Shown here: positions 17,328 to 26,158 of the stretch, one piece after another
Numbering within the stretch: the first letter of the stretch is position 1
How the letters are laid out: each line of letters opens with the position of its first letter
Assembly (NCBI RefSeq): GCF_029240215.1
Contig: NZ_JARBTK010000002.1
Span: 186,001 to 250,000, forward strand
Reading direction: 5' to 3'
DNA length: 64,000 bases
From: Chryseobacterium sp.
GTDB lineage: Bacteria; Bacteroidota; Bacteroidia; Flavobacteriales; Weeksellaceae
The notes under the pieces: model-generated
Databases searched by the model: none
Told to the model about the DNA's origin: nothing
Seen by the model: only the letters and a program-made list of their open reading frames with translations
Made by a program: the position numbers and the translations under genes

Positions 17328-18569
17328 TTATCTCATTTTCAATGTAATGAGACATACAATCGCTAACATTACACCGATGATGATCATTCTGTTGACAATT
17401 TTACTTTCGTGAAAACCGTCTTTCTGATAATGATGATGCAATGGCGACATTTTAAACAATCTATTGTTCTGGGCATATTCTAACCCGAATTTTCTTTTTC
17501 TGTATTTGAAAACAACCACCTGCAACATTACAGAGACATTTTCTATCAGGAAGATTCCGCAAAGAACAGGAATCATTAATTCTTTTCTTAAAATAACCGC
17601 TAAAACAGCAATCACACCACCCAACATTAAACTTCCGGTATCACCCATGAAAACCTGAGCCGGATAAGTATTGTACCAGAAAAATCCGATGACCGCTCCT
17701 ACCATGGCGACGACAAAAATTGTGGTTTCACCCATATTTGGAAGGAACATGATGTTGAGATAATCTGCAAAGATGATGTTCCCGGAAACGTAAGTAAAAA
17801 ATGCCAGAGTCAGTAAGATAACTGTACTAGTTCCGGCTGCAAGACCATCAATTCCGTCGGTAATATTGGCTCCGTTTGAAACCGCTGTTACGATGAAAAT
17901 CACAATTGGAATGAAAACAATCCAAGCCCATTCGTGAGCATCTTCGTCGTTCATCCAAAATAAAACTCCACTGTAATCAAACTCATTATTTTTAGCAAAA
18001 GGAACGGTAGAAACAGTGATTTTCTCGGCAGGCATGAAGTTTTGCTCTACATTGTTTCTATTGACCACTTTTGTATCTGCATACTTTCTTTTAACTGTAA
18101 TATCGGGATGGAAATACATTGTTACTCCGATGATTAACCCTAAACCAACCTGTCCTACAATTTTGAATTTCCCGCTTAATCCGTCTTTATTTTTCTTGAT
18201 TTTCTTTAAATAATCATCTAAAAAGCCTATTGCTCCCATCCAAACCACAGTCACAATCAGAAGAACAATATAAATATTGGTAATTCTTGTAAACAGCAAA
18301 ACCGGAATTAAGGTCGCAATAATAATGATAAAACCTCCCATTGTAGGCGTTCCTTCTTTTTGTTTTTGTCCGTCTAATCCAAGATCACGAACCAACTCGC
18401 CCATCTGTTTTCCTCTCAGATAGTTGATGATGCTTTTTCCGTAAATAAGAGCAATCGTCAAAGACAACAAAACTGCCATCCCTGCACGGAACGAAATGTA
18501 CCTCAACATTCCTAATCCCGGAATGTGAATGCCTTGGCTCGTTAGATATTCATATAGATAATATAGCAT
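17328..18569 (-). CDS. mraY: Phospho-N-acetylmuramoyl-pentapeptide-transferase
   Basis: An integral membrane enzyme making lipid I from UDP-MurNAc-pentapeptide and undecaprenyl phosphate. The characteristic motifs are GTPTMGG near residue 74, GFLDDYLK (the DD pair), [29 protein letters not shown] and [10 protein letters not shown]. At 413 residues it is longer than E. coli MraY (360). The extra length lies in a polar loop at about residues 165-215, which I recall as usual in Bacteroidetes. It follows murE by 18 bp. Confidence 0.97.
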   Translation of the reverse strand: MLYYLYEYLTSQGIHIPGLGMLRYISFRAGMAVLLSLTIALIYGKSIINYLRGKQMGELVRDLGLDGQKQKEGTPTMGGFIIIIATLIPVLLFTRITNIYIVLLIVTVVWMGAIGFLDDYLKKIKKNKDGLSGKFKIVGQVGLGLIIGVTMYFHPDITVKRKYADTKVVNRNNVEQNFMPAEKITVSTVPFAKNNEFDYSGVLFWMNDEDAHEWAWIVFIPIVIFIVTAVSNGANITDGIDGLAAGTSTVILLTLAFFTYVSGNIIFADYLNIMFLPNMGETTIFVVAMVGAVIGFFWYNTYPAQVFMGDTGSLMLGGVIAVLAVILRKELMIPVLCGIFLIENVSVMLQVVVFKYRKRKFGLEYAQNNRLFKMSPLHHHYQKDGFHESKIVNRMIIIGVMLAIVCLITLKMR

Positions 18570-18587
18570 AATGCTTTTATTTAAAAT

Positions 18588-20048
18588 TTATTTGCTCATT
18601 AATTGCCATAACTCATTAATCACTTCTTTGTCATCAAAATGATGTTTCACACCATTAATTTCCTGATAGTTTTCGTGGCCTTTTCCGGCTACAAGAACAA
18701 TATCTTTTGGTTCAGAGAATTTGATGGCCATTTTGATGGCTTCTCTTCTGTCTGGAATTGAAGTGTATTTGCTGAAGTTTTGAGGTTCAACGCCTGCTTC
18801 AATTTCTTTTATAATCTGATTTGGGTCTTCAGTTCTTGGGTTGTCTGAAGTGATGATTGCCAAAGTTGATTTCTTTGAAGCAATATTTCCCATTTCAGGT
18901 CTTTTCGAGTGATCTCTGTCGCCTCCACAACCGAAAACCGTAATCAGTCTTTCGTTTTTTGTTCTGATATCGTTGATGCTGTCTAAAACATTTTCCAATG
19001 CATCCGGAGTGTGTGCGTAATCTACGATGAAGAAGATTCCGCCATCCGATTTGAAGGTTTCAAATCTTCCGGAAACTCTTTTCAGAATGCTGATTGCCTG
19101 AAGAATTTCACCCTGCTCAAAGCCTAATTCAGAAGCAATTCCGAAAACTAAAAGCAAATTATAGACATTGAATTTTCCTGTTAGAGTCGTCCAGAATTCT
19201 TTACCGTTGAAATTTAACAGCATTCCGTTGAAATCAACTTCCAAAGTCCTTCCGTGATAATCAGCCATCGTTTTCAAAGCATAAGACCTTTTTGCAGCCT
19301 TTGTGTTTTGAAGCATCACGTTTCCGTTTTTATCATCAACATTGGTGATGGCAATTGCATTTTCATTTAATTCATCAAAAAATCTTTTCTTGATTTTTAA
19401 ATATTCATCAAATGTTTTATGATAATCTAAATGGTCGTGGGTAAGATTGGTAAAGCCGGCAATTTTGAAAGTAAGACCTTCAATTCTGTTTTGAGCAATT
19501 CCATGAGAGCTTACTTCCATAAAAGCAAATTCGCAGCCTTCTTCAACAGCCTGAGCCAGAATTTTATTAATGGTAATTACATCCGGAGTCGTGTGTGTTG
19601 CCGGAATAATTTTTTCTCCAATTCTTATTTCTACTGTTGACAATAAAGCTGAATCATAGCCTAAATTTTTAAACACATCAAACAGCAAAGTCGAAACAGA
19701 AGTTTTTCCGTTGGTTCCGGTAACGCCGATCAGCTTTAATTTTTCTGAAGGATTCCCGTAAAAGTTGGAAGCTAAATGGCCTAAAGTTTTTGATGCGTCT
19801 TTTACTTTAATGTAAGTAATATTTTCATCTAAATTTTCAGGAAGTTCTTCGCAAACAATAGTTTTTGCACCTTTTTCAATAGCAGCTGCAATAAATGAAT
19901 GTCCATCCACAACCGTTCCTCTCAACGCAATGTAAAGAGAGTTTTCAGAAACCTTTCTGCTGTCAAAAACCAACTCGGAAACTTCACGGTCGTTTTCACC
20001 GTGAATTTCTAATACTGGAATTCTGTTTAATAATTCAACTAATTGCAT
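18588..20048 (-). CDS. murE: UDP-N-acetylmuramoyl-L-alanyl-D-glutamate--2,6-diaminopimelate ligase
   Basis: Adds the third stem-peptide residue. The N-terminal domain holds DSRKVSENSLYIALRG, the P-loop is GVTGTNGKTSVSTLLFDV, followed by TTPDVITINK and EVSSHGIAQNR. The specificity loop reads SDNPRTEDP. DNPR is the signature for meso-diaminopimelate, so this organism should have DAP-type peptidoglycan. Length 486 is typical. It is 21 bp downstream of ftsI in the same operon. Confidence 0.97.
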   Translation of the reverse strand: MQLVELLNRIPVLEIHGENDREVSELVFDSRKVSENSLYIALRGTVVDGHSFIAAAIEKGAKTIVCEELPENLDENITYIKVKDASKTLGHLASNFYGNPSEKLKLIGVTGTNGKTSVSTLLFDVFKNLGYDSALLSTVEIRIGEKIIPATHTTPDVITINKILAQAVEEGCEFAFMEVSSHGIAQNRIEGLTFKIAGFTNLTHDHLDYHKTFDEYLKIKKRFFDELNENAIAITNVDDKNGNVMLQNTKAAKRSYALKTMADYHGRTLEVDFNGMLLNFNGKEFWTTLTGKFNVYNLLLVFGIASELGFEQGEILQAISILKRVSGRFETFKSDGGIFFIVDYAHTPDALENVLDSINDIRTKNERLITVFGCGGDRDHSKRPEMGNIASKKSTLAIITSDNPRTEDPNQIIKEIEAGVEPQNFSKYTSIPDRREAIKMAIKFSEPKDIVLVAGKGHENYQEINGVKHHFDDKEVINELWQLMSK

Positions 20049-20069
20049 TTTTTTGATGCTTTATCTTTT

Positions 20070-22061
20070 TTAATTCTGCAGAGTCAAATAAATTCTCTGG
20101 TTTTTACTGATTGTTGTACCCTCCAAAGGAAACTGTTCCTTAATTCTTCCAACTCCTTTAAAGTCTACCCGATATCCTAAATTTTCCAATTGTGGGATTG
20201 CATTTTTACCAATCAATCCTACAACACTTGGCATTTGTTTATTATTGACTGCTATTTTCACATTCGGTTCAACCATTTTATTGAGGTTGACTTTTCTGTC
20301 GACAAGCATTTCTTTTTCAACATTCTGAGGTGTTTTCAGGAAAGTTTTTCCTGCGATTTCTTTAAAAACCGGTGCGGAAACCGTTCCTCCATAAAATCCT
20401 TTTGACACATTTGGTTCGCTAATCATTACGTAACACGTATATTTCGGATTATCTGCCGGATAAAATCCTGCAAACGAAGCTCTGTACTTCATCGGACCAG
20501 GCAACCAATATTCAAACCTTGCAGTTCCGGTTTTTCCTGCCATTTTCAGGTTTGGTGTGAAAATACTCCTTCCCGTTCCTTTTTCAACGGCTTTTGTCAA
20601 AGCACTTGTCATCATCTGAATCGCTTTATCTGAAGCCATTTTTTTAACCATTACTTCTTCTTTGGCTTCAAAAATAGTTTTGCCATCTTTCATTATTTTA
20701 TCAATGAAAATAGGTTTCAGCATTTTACCTTTATTGGCTACACCGTTATAGAATGTTGCTAATTGTAACAAGTTTATATTCGTTGCATAACCATAACCAA
20801 TTGAGGCTAATGTTGCTGCATTCCACGATTTGCTTTTTGGAGTTAAAATTCTCGGTTTTGTAATTCCGGGAAGCTCAATATCCATTTTGTCGAATAATTT
20901 CCATCTTCTTAAATGATCAAGAAAAATTTCCGGTTTGTCTGCGTAATATTTCGTGATTAGTTTTGCTGTTCCTACGTTACTCGATTTTGCCAAAACATCA
21001 CTGATATCATAAGTTCCTCCACCGTGACCATCAGAAATTCTTTGTTTTGCGTAAACCCAAACTCCGTTTCCTACGTTTACCGTTGTGTTTTCATCGATAA
21101 ATCCGTCGTCCATTGCAGCCAAAAGCGAAATCGTTTTGAAAGTAGATCCCGGTTCGATATTATCTTTTAAACCATAGTTATAAGCATCTTCGTAAACTCC
21201 AGGCTCGGTTTCTCTTAAATTAACCATTGCACGAACTTTTCCGGTTGCAACTTCCATTACGATTACTGTTCCGTGTTTTGCTTCAAAATTGATCAGTTGC
21301 TTTTCTAAAGCTGAATGTGCAATGTCCTGAATTCTAAGATCTAAAGTAGTGTAAACATCCTGTCCGTCAGTTGGTTCTTTAACTTTCCAGAAATCAATAG
21401 GCTTCCATTGTGAAGAGTTGACTCTTTGCTCAAGCCTTTCACCATCTGTTCCTGTTAAATATTTTGAAAAAGCACCTTCAAGACCTGCTTTTGCGACTCC
21501 ATTATCAATTCCGATTGTTCCGGCTCCAATTTCTGAAGTTGCCAGCTCTCTCTTGTAGTTTCTGTCAATAATGAAACCTCCTTTATTTTTACCTCTTTTA
21601 AAAATCGGAAACTTTCTGATTCTGTCATACTGATCGAAATCTAACCCTCTTACCAAAGAATAATATTGATTTTTCTTTTTTCTCTGCTCATCAAATTTCT
21701 TTCTGAATTCAGCTCTCGGTTTTCCGAACATTTTACTTAAAGAATCTGTAAGCGGACCAATATTGTTAGTATAAACTGTGTCTTTTATCGTTTTAAAATC
21801 AAGAAAGACATCGTAACGCATCACGGTTGTTGCCAAAATAGATCCATCAGAAGCATAAAGATTTCCGCGGGCAGCTTTTAGAGTTGCTGTACGGTAATTA
21901 TTATTGATATAATCATCCTTAATCTCCTGAACATTGGTATTCTGAAGAATGACAATTCTTGCAATGAAAAGCACAAAAACACACAAAGCTCCCACTGCAA
22001 AGAGGTAGCCCCATCGTAAAGTTTTTTTACGTTTGTTATCGTATTCATTTTGCTTTTGCAT
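20070..22061 (-). CDS. ftsI: Penicillin-binding protein FtsI (PBP3-like transpeptidase) with PASTA domain
   Basis: The septal D,D-transpeptidase. Order: cytoplasmic basic N-terminus, one TM helix (about 17-38), PBP dimerisation domain (AARGNLYASDGSILATT), then the transpeptidase domain with the catalytic motifs STFK (in EPGSTFKTI), SSN (in KSSNVGTAK) and KTGT (in AGKTGTARF). The last ~60 residues (PSVVGLIGKNAIPQLENLGY) form one PASTA domain, which E. coli FtsI lacks. Length 663. The gene overlaps ftsL by 17 bp, indicating tight co-translation. Confidence 0.96.
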   Translation of the reverse strand: MQKQNEYDNKRKKTLRWGYLFAVGALCVFVLFIARIVILQNTNVQEIKDDYINNNYRTATLKAARGNLYASDGSILATTVMRYDVFLDFKTIKDTVYTNNIGPLTDSLSKMFGKPRAEFRKKFDEQRKKKNQYYSLVRGLDFDQYDRIRKFPIFKRGKNKGGFIIDRNYKRELATSEIGAGTIGIDNGVAKAGLEGAFSKYLTGTDGERLEQRVNSSQWKPIDFWKVKEPTDGQDVYTTLDLRIQDIAHSALEKQLINFEAKHGTVIVMEVATGKVRAMVNLRETEPGVYEDAYNYGLKDNIEPGSTFKTISLLAAMDDGFIDENTTVNVGNGVWVYAKQRISDGHGGGTYDISDVLAKSSNVGTAKLITKYYADKPEIFLDHLRRWKLFDKMDIELPGITKPRILTPKSKSWNAATLASIGYGYATNINLLQLATFYNGVANKGKMLKPIFIDKIMKDGKTIFEAKEEVMVKKMASDKAIQMMTSALTKAVEKGTGRSIFTPNLKMAGKTGTARFEYWLPGPMKYRASFAGFYPADNPKYTCYVMISEPNVSKGFYGGTVSAPVFKEIAGKTFLKTPQNVEKEMLVDRKVNLNKMVEPNVKIAVNNKQMPSVVGLIGKNAIPQLENLGYRVDFKGVGRIKEQFPLEGTTISKNQRIYLTLQN

Positions 22062-22410
22062 CTGTACTGTCTAATTTTATTAAGAGTTTATGTGGGTGGC
22101 TTTCTAAGGTCATTAACGAGTCTGCTGCGACTTGTTTCCCCAATTCAGATTCCATTTTTACTTTGATCAGCTTACTTTGTGCGTAAGCGTTTCTTGATTT
22201 ATATTCTTCTGTTTCTTCTTTTAAAGCGTTTACGATTTTTATTTTTTTGTTTACCAAATGGTTAGAATATATCATTGCCATCATTAGAACAAATATTAAC
22301 AGGAAAAATTTATAATGCGTTTTCAACTCATCACGATTCAGAAAATTTCCTTTTATAATATCTATAAAAGTGAGTCTTTTTTGAGGACGATATGTTGTTT
22401 TTTTTGCCAC
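22045..22410 (-). CDS. ftsL: FtsL-like division protein
   Basis: A 121-residue bitopic membrane protein: a ~35-residue basic cytoplasmic N-terminus, one TM segment (about 36-52, FFLLIFVLMMAMIYS), then a charged coiled coil (KIKIVNALKEETEEYKSRNA). There is little sequence signature in this family. The assignment rests on this topology and on the invariant position between rsmH and ftsI. Its partner would be an FtsB-like coiled coil and FtsQ. Confidence 0.8.
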   Translation of the reverse strand: MAKKTTYRPQKRLTFIDIIKGNFLNRDELKTHYKFFLLIFVLMMAMIYSNHLVNKKIKIVNALKEETEEYKSRNAYAQSKLIKVKMESELGKQVAADSLMTLESHPHKLLIKLDSTDAKAK

Positions 22411-22516
22411 AGACTTTGTCTGATTTATTTATTAATTATTCTTTTTAAACCACTCCGTCAAAAATTCTCTCGAATTTTTGGCACCCTCCTCTGGAGGAGA
22501 ATTTACGTGCTGTGAT

Positions 22517-23416
22517 TTATAATTTTATTCCTGTTCTCATTTTAGCACTTCTGGCTCTTGAGTTTTCTTCAATTTCCTTATTATCAGGAATGATTGCCTT
22601 GCTTTTCACCAATTCAAATGCTTTTGCATAATTTCCGTAGATATCACGTTGCGGCTCACCTTCAAACATTCCATTTTTCAGGAATCTTTTTACCAAACGG
22701 TCTTCTAAAGAATGATAAGAAATAACGACCAATCTTCCCCCCGGTTTCAAAACATTGTAAGCCTGAACCAACATTTCTTTTAAAACTTCCAGCTCCTGAT
22801 TTACTTCAATTCTTATTGCCTGAAATAGCTGCGCATAAAATTTATTCACCTTATGCGGCGGAAGAAAACTGAATAATTTTTTCAGGTCTTCCGTTGTATT
22901 GATGCTCTTTATTTTTCTGTGATGAACGATATCTCTTGCCAGTTTTCTCGCTTCTCTAAGTTCACCGTAGTAATAAAAAATATCCGCTAAAGCTTCTTCT
23001 TCATATTCATTGATCACTTTTTTAGCATCAAGACTCTGCATCACATTCATTCTCATATCGAGTGGCGCATTGTTTCTCGTTGAAAATCCTCTTTCAGCCT
23101 CGTCAAATTGATGGGAAGAAACACCAAGATCAGCCAGAACACCATCAACTTTAAAAACTCCGTACATCAGAAGAGAGTTTTCTAAAAACCTGAAATTCTG
23201 ATTGATTAATGTAAATTTAGGATCATCTAATGTATTTTTAAGTGCGTCCAAATCCTGATCGAATGCGTATAATTTTCCATTTTCAGAAAGTCTTCCCAAA
23301 ATTTCTTGTGAATGACCTCCACCTCCAAATGTGCAGTCCACATATATTCCGTCCGGATTCGTCACCAAATCATCCACACTTTGCTTCAATAAAACGGGGT
23401 TGTGATATATGCTCAT
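22517..23416 (-). CDS. rsmH: 16S rRNA (cytosine(1402)-N(4))-methyltransferase RsmH
   Basis: The SAM-dependent methyltransferase that modifies C1402 of 16S rRNA, formerly MraW. The opening MSIYHNPVLLKQSVDDL and the SAM-binding motif YVDCTFGGGGHSQEIL are canonical. LADLGVSSHQFDEAERGFS and VVISYHSLEDRLVKRF are further signature blocks. Length 299. It is 12 bp downstream of mraZ. The spacer to ftsL, about 105 bp, includes a hairpin-like stretch rich in CTCC/GGAG words. Confidence 0.97.
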   Translation of the reverse strand: MSIYHNPVLLKQSVDDLVTNPDGIYVDCTFGGGGHSQEILGRLSENGKLYAFDQDLDALKNTLDDPKFTLINQNFRFLENSLLMYGVFKVDGVLADLGVSSHQFDEAERGFSTRNNAPLDMRMNVMQSLDAKKVINEYEEEALADIFYYYGELREARKLARDIVHHRKIKSINTTEDLKKLFSFLPPHKVNKFYAQLFQAIRIEVNQELEVLKEMLVQAYNVLKPGGRLVVISYHSLEDRLVKRFLKNGMFEGEPQRDIYGNYAKAFELVKSKAIIPDNKEIEENSRARSAKMRTGIKL

Positions 23417-23428
23417 TTGTGTACTTAT

Positions 23429-23887
23429 TTATTCTTCGCCAAAAGCGCCCATTACATCTTCTGCCAGACTTGCGAAATCTTCTTCATTGGTTGCAATTAC
23501 CTTTTCATATGCATCTTTATCCCAAATTTCGAAAAGCTCACCAGCGCTTGTTATTACAATATCTTTCGTAAGATCAGCAAAATGCGTAAGATCTTTTGAA
23601 ATCTGCAATCTTCCGGCACTGTCTAACTCCACAGTTTTCACACCGGCAGTAAACATTCTGATGAAATCAGCATTCTTTTTAACGAATCTGTTTAGTTTAT
23701 TTATTTTTTCCATAAGCTTATCCCATGCTTTCATAGGATAAACTTCGAGACACGGTTGAAACACAGAACGCTTTACCACAAAGGTTTTGTCCTCAAAGTC
23801 TTCCATCTGCTTGATTAGCGATGAAGGCACCTTGAGACGACCCTTGTCGTCTATTTTGCACTCATATGTTCCAATGAAATTTCTCAT
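23429..23887 (-). CDS. mraZ: Transcriptional regulator MraZ
   Basis: The first gene of the division cluster, encoding a DNA-binding protein of the SpoVT/AbrB fold that autoregulates the operon. I chose the ATG at 23887, beginning MRNFIGTYECKIDDKGRLKV, the conserved first AbrB-like repeat. An ATG at 23926 would add residues encoded by the operator itself. The second repeat (TVELDSAGRLQISKDL) follows near residue 80. Length 152 matches the family. Two GTGGG boxes lie directly upstream. Confidence 0.96.
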   Translation of the reverse strand: MRNFIGTYECKIDDKGRLKVPSSLIKQMEDFEDKTFVVKRSVFQPCLEVYPMKAWDKLMEKINKLNRFVKKNADFIRMFTAGVKTVELDSAGRLQISKDLTHFADLTKDIVITSAGELFEIWDKDAYEKVIATNEEDFASLAEDVMGAFGEE

Positions 23888-23893
23888 TTGGGA

Positions 23894-23936
23894 CAAAATT
23901 ATACAAAAAATTCTAAAACCTCCCACTTTTTCCCAC
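23894..23936 (-). promoter_or_regulatory. MraZ-type operator and candidate -7 element of the division cluster
   Basis: On the minus strand two GTGGG pentamers lie exactly 10 bp apart (23936-23932 and 23926-23922), separated by AAAAA. This is the spacing of the MraZ boxes known from E. coli and Mycoplasma. A TAATTTTG (23901-23894) matches the Bacteroidetes -7 consensus TAnnTTTG. It lies only ~7 bp before the mraZ ATG, so if it is used the mRNA would be nearly leaderless. The operator reading is firm; the promoter reading is weaker. Confidence 0.65.
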
Positions 23937-24160
23937 TTTTTGACTTAATGTTAATAAGTTTTACTCAATCACTAACAAACCCAGTTTAAATATTTGATAT
24001 AAAAACAGTTACAAACCTTGTTATTCAGCGAATAATAAAAAGATTTTCGAAAAAAATGGATGGATTACTGTTATTATATTATTTTTATTTTAAATTAGAG
24101 ATATCAAAAAATTTTTGGTGTATAATTTGTATTTTTGCAATGCTTTATTAAAGCGACTTT

Positions 24161-24922
24161 ATGATATTTAGTACAAAAAAAGATAAGAAATATACCTTCA
24201 TTGAAGCTGGGGAAGGACATCCATTAGTGCTTTTGCACGGTTTGATGGGTGGATTGAGTAATTTTGATAAGATGGTGAATTTTTTTTCAGAGAAAGGTTT
24301 TAAGGTCTATGTGCCTCAATTACCGATCTACGATTTGCCGGTACTTAATACCAACCTTACCACAATTGCCAAATATGTGATCAAATTTATTGAGAGCGAA
24401 ATTGGCAAACCAGTCACCATAGTCGGAAATTCTATGGGTGGTCATGTGGGACTTATTCTGACATTAGCAAGACCAGATTTGGTACAGAATTTAGTTCTTA
24501 CAGGAAGTTCAGGATTATACGAAAGAGCTTTTGGAGATAGTTTTCCGAGAAAGAATGACCGTTCTTATATTAGAAAAAAAGCAGAAGAAGTTTTTTATGA
24601 TCCCGCTGTAGCCACTGAAGCTTTGGTAGACGAAGTTTTCAGCGTTGTCAATGACAGAATGAAAGGGATCAAAACCGTTATGCTGGCAAGAAGCGCCATC
24701 AAACACAATATGCTGAATGATCTTCCTAAAATTTTGCGTCCGACGTGTTTAATTTGGGGAAAACAGGATAATGTAACACCTCCGGAAGTTGCGATTGATA
24801 TGCATAAATTTATCCCAAATTCAGATCTTTTCTGGATCGATAAATGCGGACATGCAGCAATGATGGAAAAACCAGATGAATTTAATGAAATTCTTTACAA
24901 CTGGGTAAAAGATAAAATATAA
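24161..24922 (+). CDS. Alpha/beta-fold hydrolase
   Basis: A 253-residue soluble alpha/beta hydrolase. Features are the oxyanion loop LLHGLMGG near residue 26, the nucleophile elbow GNSMGGHVG (Ser near 92), an acid in LIWGKQDNVTPPE and the catalytic His in KCGHAAMMEKP. These match lyase/esterase-type family members such as MhpC-like and menaquinone-pathway enzymes, but the substrate cannot be told. No signal peptide is visible. A perfect hairpin terminator follows, so it is probably monocistronic; it runs divergently from mraZ. Confidence 0.9.
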   Translation: MIFSTKKDKKYTFIEAGEGHPLVLLHGLMGGLSNFDKMVNFFSEKGFKVYVPQLPIYDLPVLNTNLTTIAKYVIKFIESEIGKPVTIVGNSMGGHVGLILTLARPDLVQNLVLTGSSGLYERAFGDSFPRKNDRSYIRKKAEEVFYDPAVATEALVDEVFSVVNDRMKGIKTVMLARSAIKHNMLNDLPKILRPTCLIWGKQDNVTPPEVAIDMHKFIPNSDLFWIDKCGHAAMMEKPDEFNEILYNWVKDKI

Positions 24923-24932
24923 AATTAAGACT

Positions 24933-24966
24933 AAACCATTAAGACTTTCTTAATGGTTTATTTTTC
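24933..24966 (+). terminator. Rho-independent terminator
   Basis: An 11-bp perfect stem AAACCATTAAG/CTTAATGGTTT with a 5-nt loop, followed by ATTTTTCT, between the hydrolase and engB. Confidence 0.85.
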
Positions 24967-24985
24967 TAAATAAAATCAAGAAAAA

Positions 24986-25609
24986 ATGGTTATAAAAACA
25001 GCAGAGTTTGTAAAAAGTAGCGGAAAATGGCAGGAATGTCCTGAAGGAACTATGCCTGAATACGCTTTCATCGGACGCTCAAATGTAGGAAAATCATCGT
25101 TGATTAATGCAATGCTAAACAGGAAAGATTTAGCAAAAACGTCAGGAACTCCGGGGAAAACTCAGTTGATTAATCATTTTATTATTAATGAAAGCTGGTA
25201 TCTTACTGATTTACCGGGATACGGATATGCGAAAGTTTCAAAAGTTATGAGAAGAGACTTTGAGAAACTGATCAACAACTATATATTAAACAGAAACAAT
25301 CTTGTGAATCTTTTCGTTTTGATAGATTCTCGTCATACTCCACAGAAAATTGATTTGGAATTTATTCAATGGTGTGGAGAAAGTGGTGTTCCGTTTTCAA
25401 TAGTTTTTACGAAAGCTGATAAGCTCAAACCGAATATTGCCATAAAAAATGTGGAAGATTACAAAGTTGAACTTCACAAAACCTGGGAAGATCTCCCCGA
25501 AATTTATGTAACATCAGCCGAAAAGAAAACGGGAACTGATGAGATTTTAAGTTTTATTCAAAAAACAAATGAGTTTTTGGCAAATAACAGTGTGACTTTT
25601 AATGAATAA
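24986..25609 (+). CDS. engB: Ribosome biogenesis GTP-binding protein YihA/YsxC
   Basis: An essential GTPase of the TrmE-Era-EngA-EngB group that acts in large-subunit ribosome assembly. The G1 motif is GRSNVGKSSLINAM near residue 31. The G2/G3 region includes TSGTPGKTQ and LTDLPGYGYA, and the G4 motif is FTKADKL. Length 207 is typical. The downstream acetyltransferase gene overlaps its last 8 bp. Confidence 0.96.
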   Translation: MVIKTAEFVKSSGKWQECPEGTMPEYAFIGRSNVGKSSLINAMLNRKDLAKTSGTPGKTQLINHFIINESWYLTDLPGYGYAKVSKVMRRDFEKLINNYILNRNNLVNLFVLIDSRHTPQKIDLEFIQWCGESGVPFSIVFTKADKLKPNIAIKNVEDYKVELHKTWEDLPEIYVTSAEKKTGTDEILSFIQKTNEFLANNSVTFNE

Positions 25610-26051
25610 TATTATCTGGAAAATAAAAAGTTTTGAAGAAATTACCACTTCAGAACTCTATGAGATTATCAAAGCGCGAGTTGATGTTTTTGTGGTAGAA
25701 CAGGATTGTCCATATCATGATTTGGATGGATATGACCAACAAGCCATGCATATTTGGGCTGAACAAGAAAATAGTGTTTTAGCGTACTGCAGAATATTTA
25801 ATAAAGGCATAAAATATCCTGAAACTTCCATCGGAAGAGTTTTAACAACAGAAAAGGCAAGAGGAAAAAGTTTAGGCAAACAATTAATACAATATGCAGT
25901 TGAAACTATAGAAAATCGTTTTCATACAAATGAAATCAGAATTTCCGCACAAGATTATCTGTTAAGATTTTATTCAGGATTTGGTTTTGAAGATACCGGA
26001 AAAAAATATCTGGAAGACAATATTCCGCACACAGAAATGTTTAGGAAATAA
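25602..26051 (+). CDS. GNAT family N-acetyltransferase (ElaA-like)
   Basis: A 149-residue single-domain GNAT protein of the ElaA subgroup. Visible features are the early RVDVFVVEQDCPYHDLDGYD segment, the central CRIFNKG strand, and the acetyl-CoA pyrophosphate loop in TEKARGKSLGKQLIQYA (the R/Q-x-x-G-x-G/A pattern near residues 87-95). The last part (YSGFGFEDTGKKY) is also typical. The acceptor is unknown. It overlaps engB by 8 bp and is followed by a terminator. Confidence 0.9.
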   Translation: MNNIIWKIKSFEEITTSELYEIIKARVDVFVVEQDCPYHDLDGYDQQAMHIWAEQENSVLAYCRIFNKGIKYPETSIGRVLTTEKARGKSLGKQLIQYAVETIENRFHTNEIRISAQDYLLRFYSGFGFEDTGKKYLEDNIPHTEMFRK

Positions 26052-26067
26052 TTGAATATAAATACTG

Positions 26068-26100
26068 AACAGCACTTTTTTGAAGGTGCTGTTTTATTTT
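26068..26100 (+). terminator. Rho-independent terminator
   Basis: Arms AACAGCAC/GTGCTGTT around a 10-nt loop, followed by TTATTTT; it ends the engB-acetyltransferase transcript. Confidence 0.8.
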
Positions 26101-26103
26101 AAA

Positions 26104-26135
26104 TTAAAAGAGCCTGATCTCAAAGACCAGACTCT
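26104..26135 (-). terminator. Terminator of the metacaspase-protease operon
   Basis: On the minus strand AGAGTCTG pairs with CAGGCTCT (one wobble) and is followed by TTTTAATTT, 24 bp after the protease stop codon. Confidence 0.65.
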
Positions 26136-26158
26136 CCATTTATAAAACAAAATAATGT

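Noticed and set aside
24000..24160. Possible replication-origin-like AT-rich stretch near the division cluster
   Set aside because: No DnaA-box cluster or dnaA/dnaN neighbours; plain promoter region.
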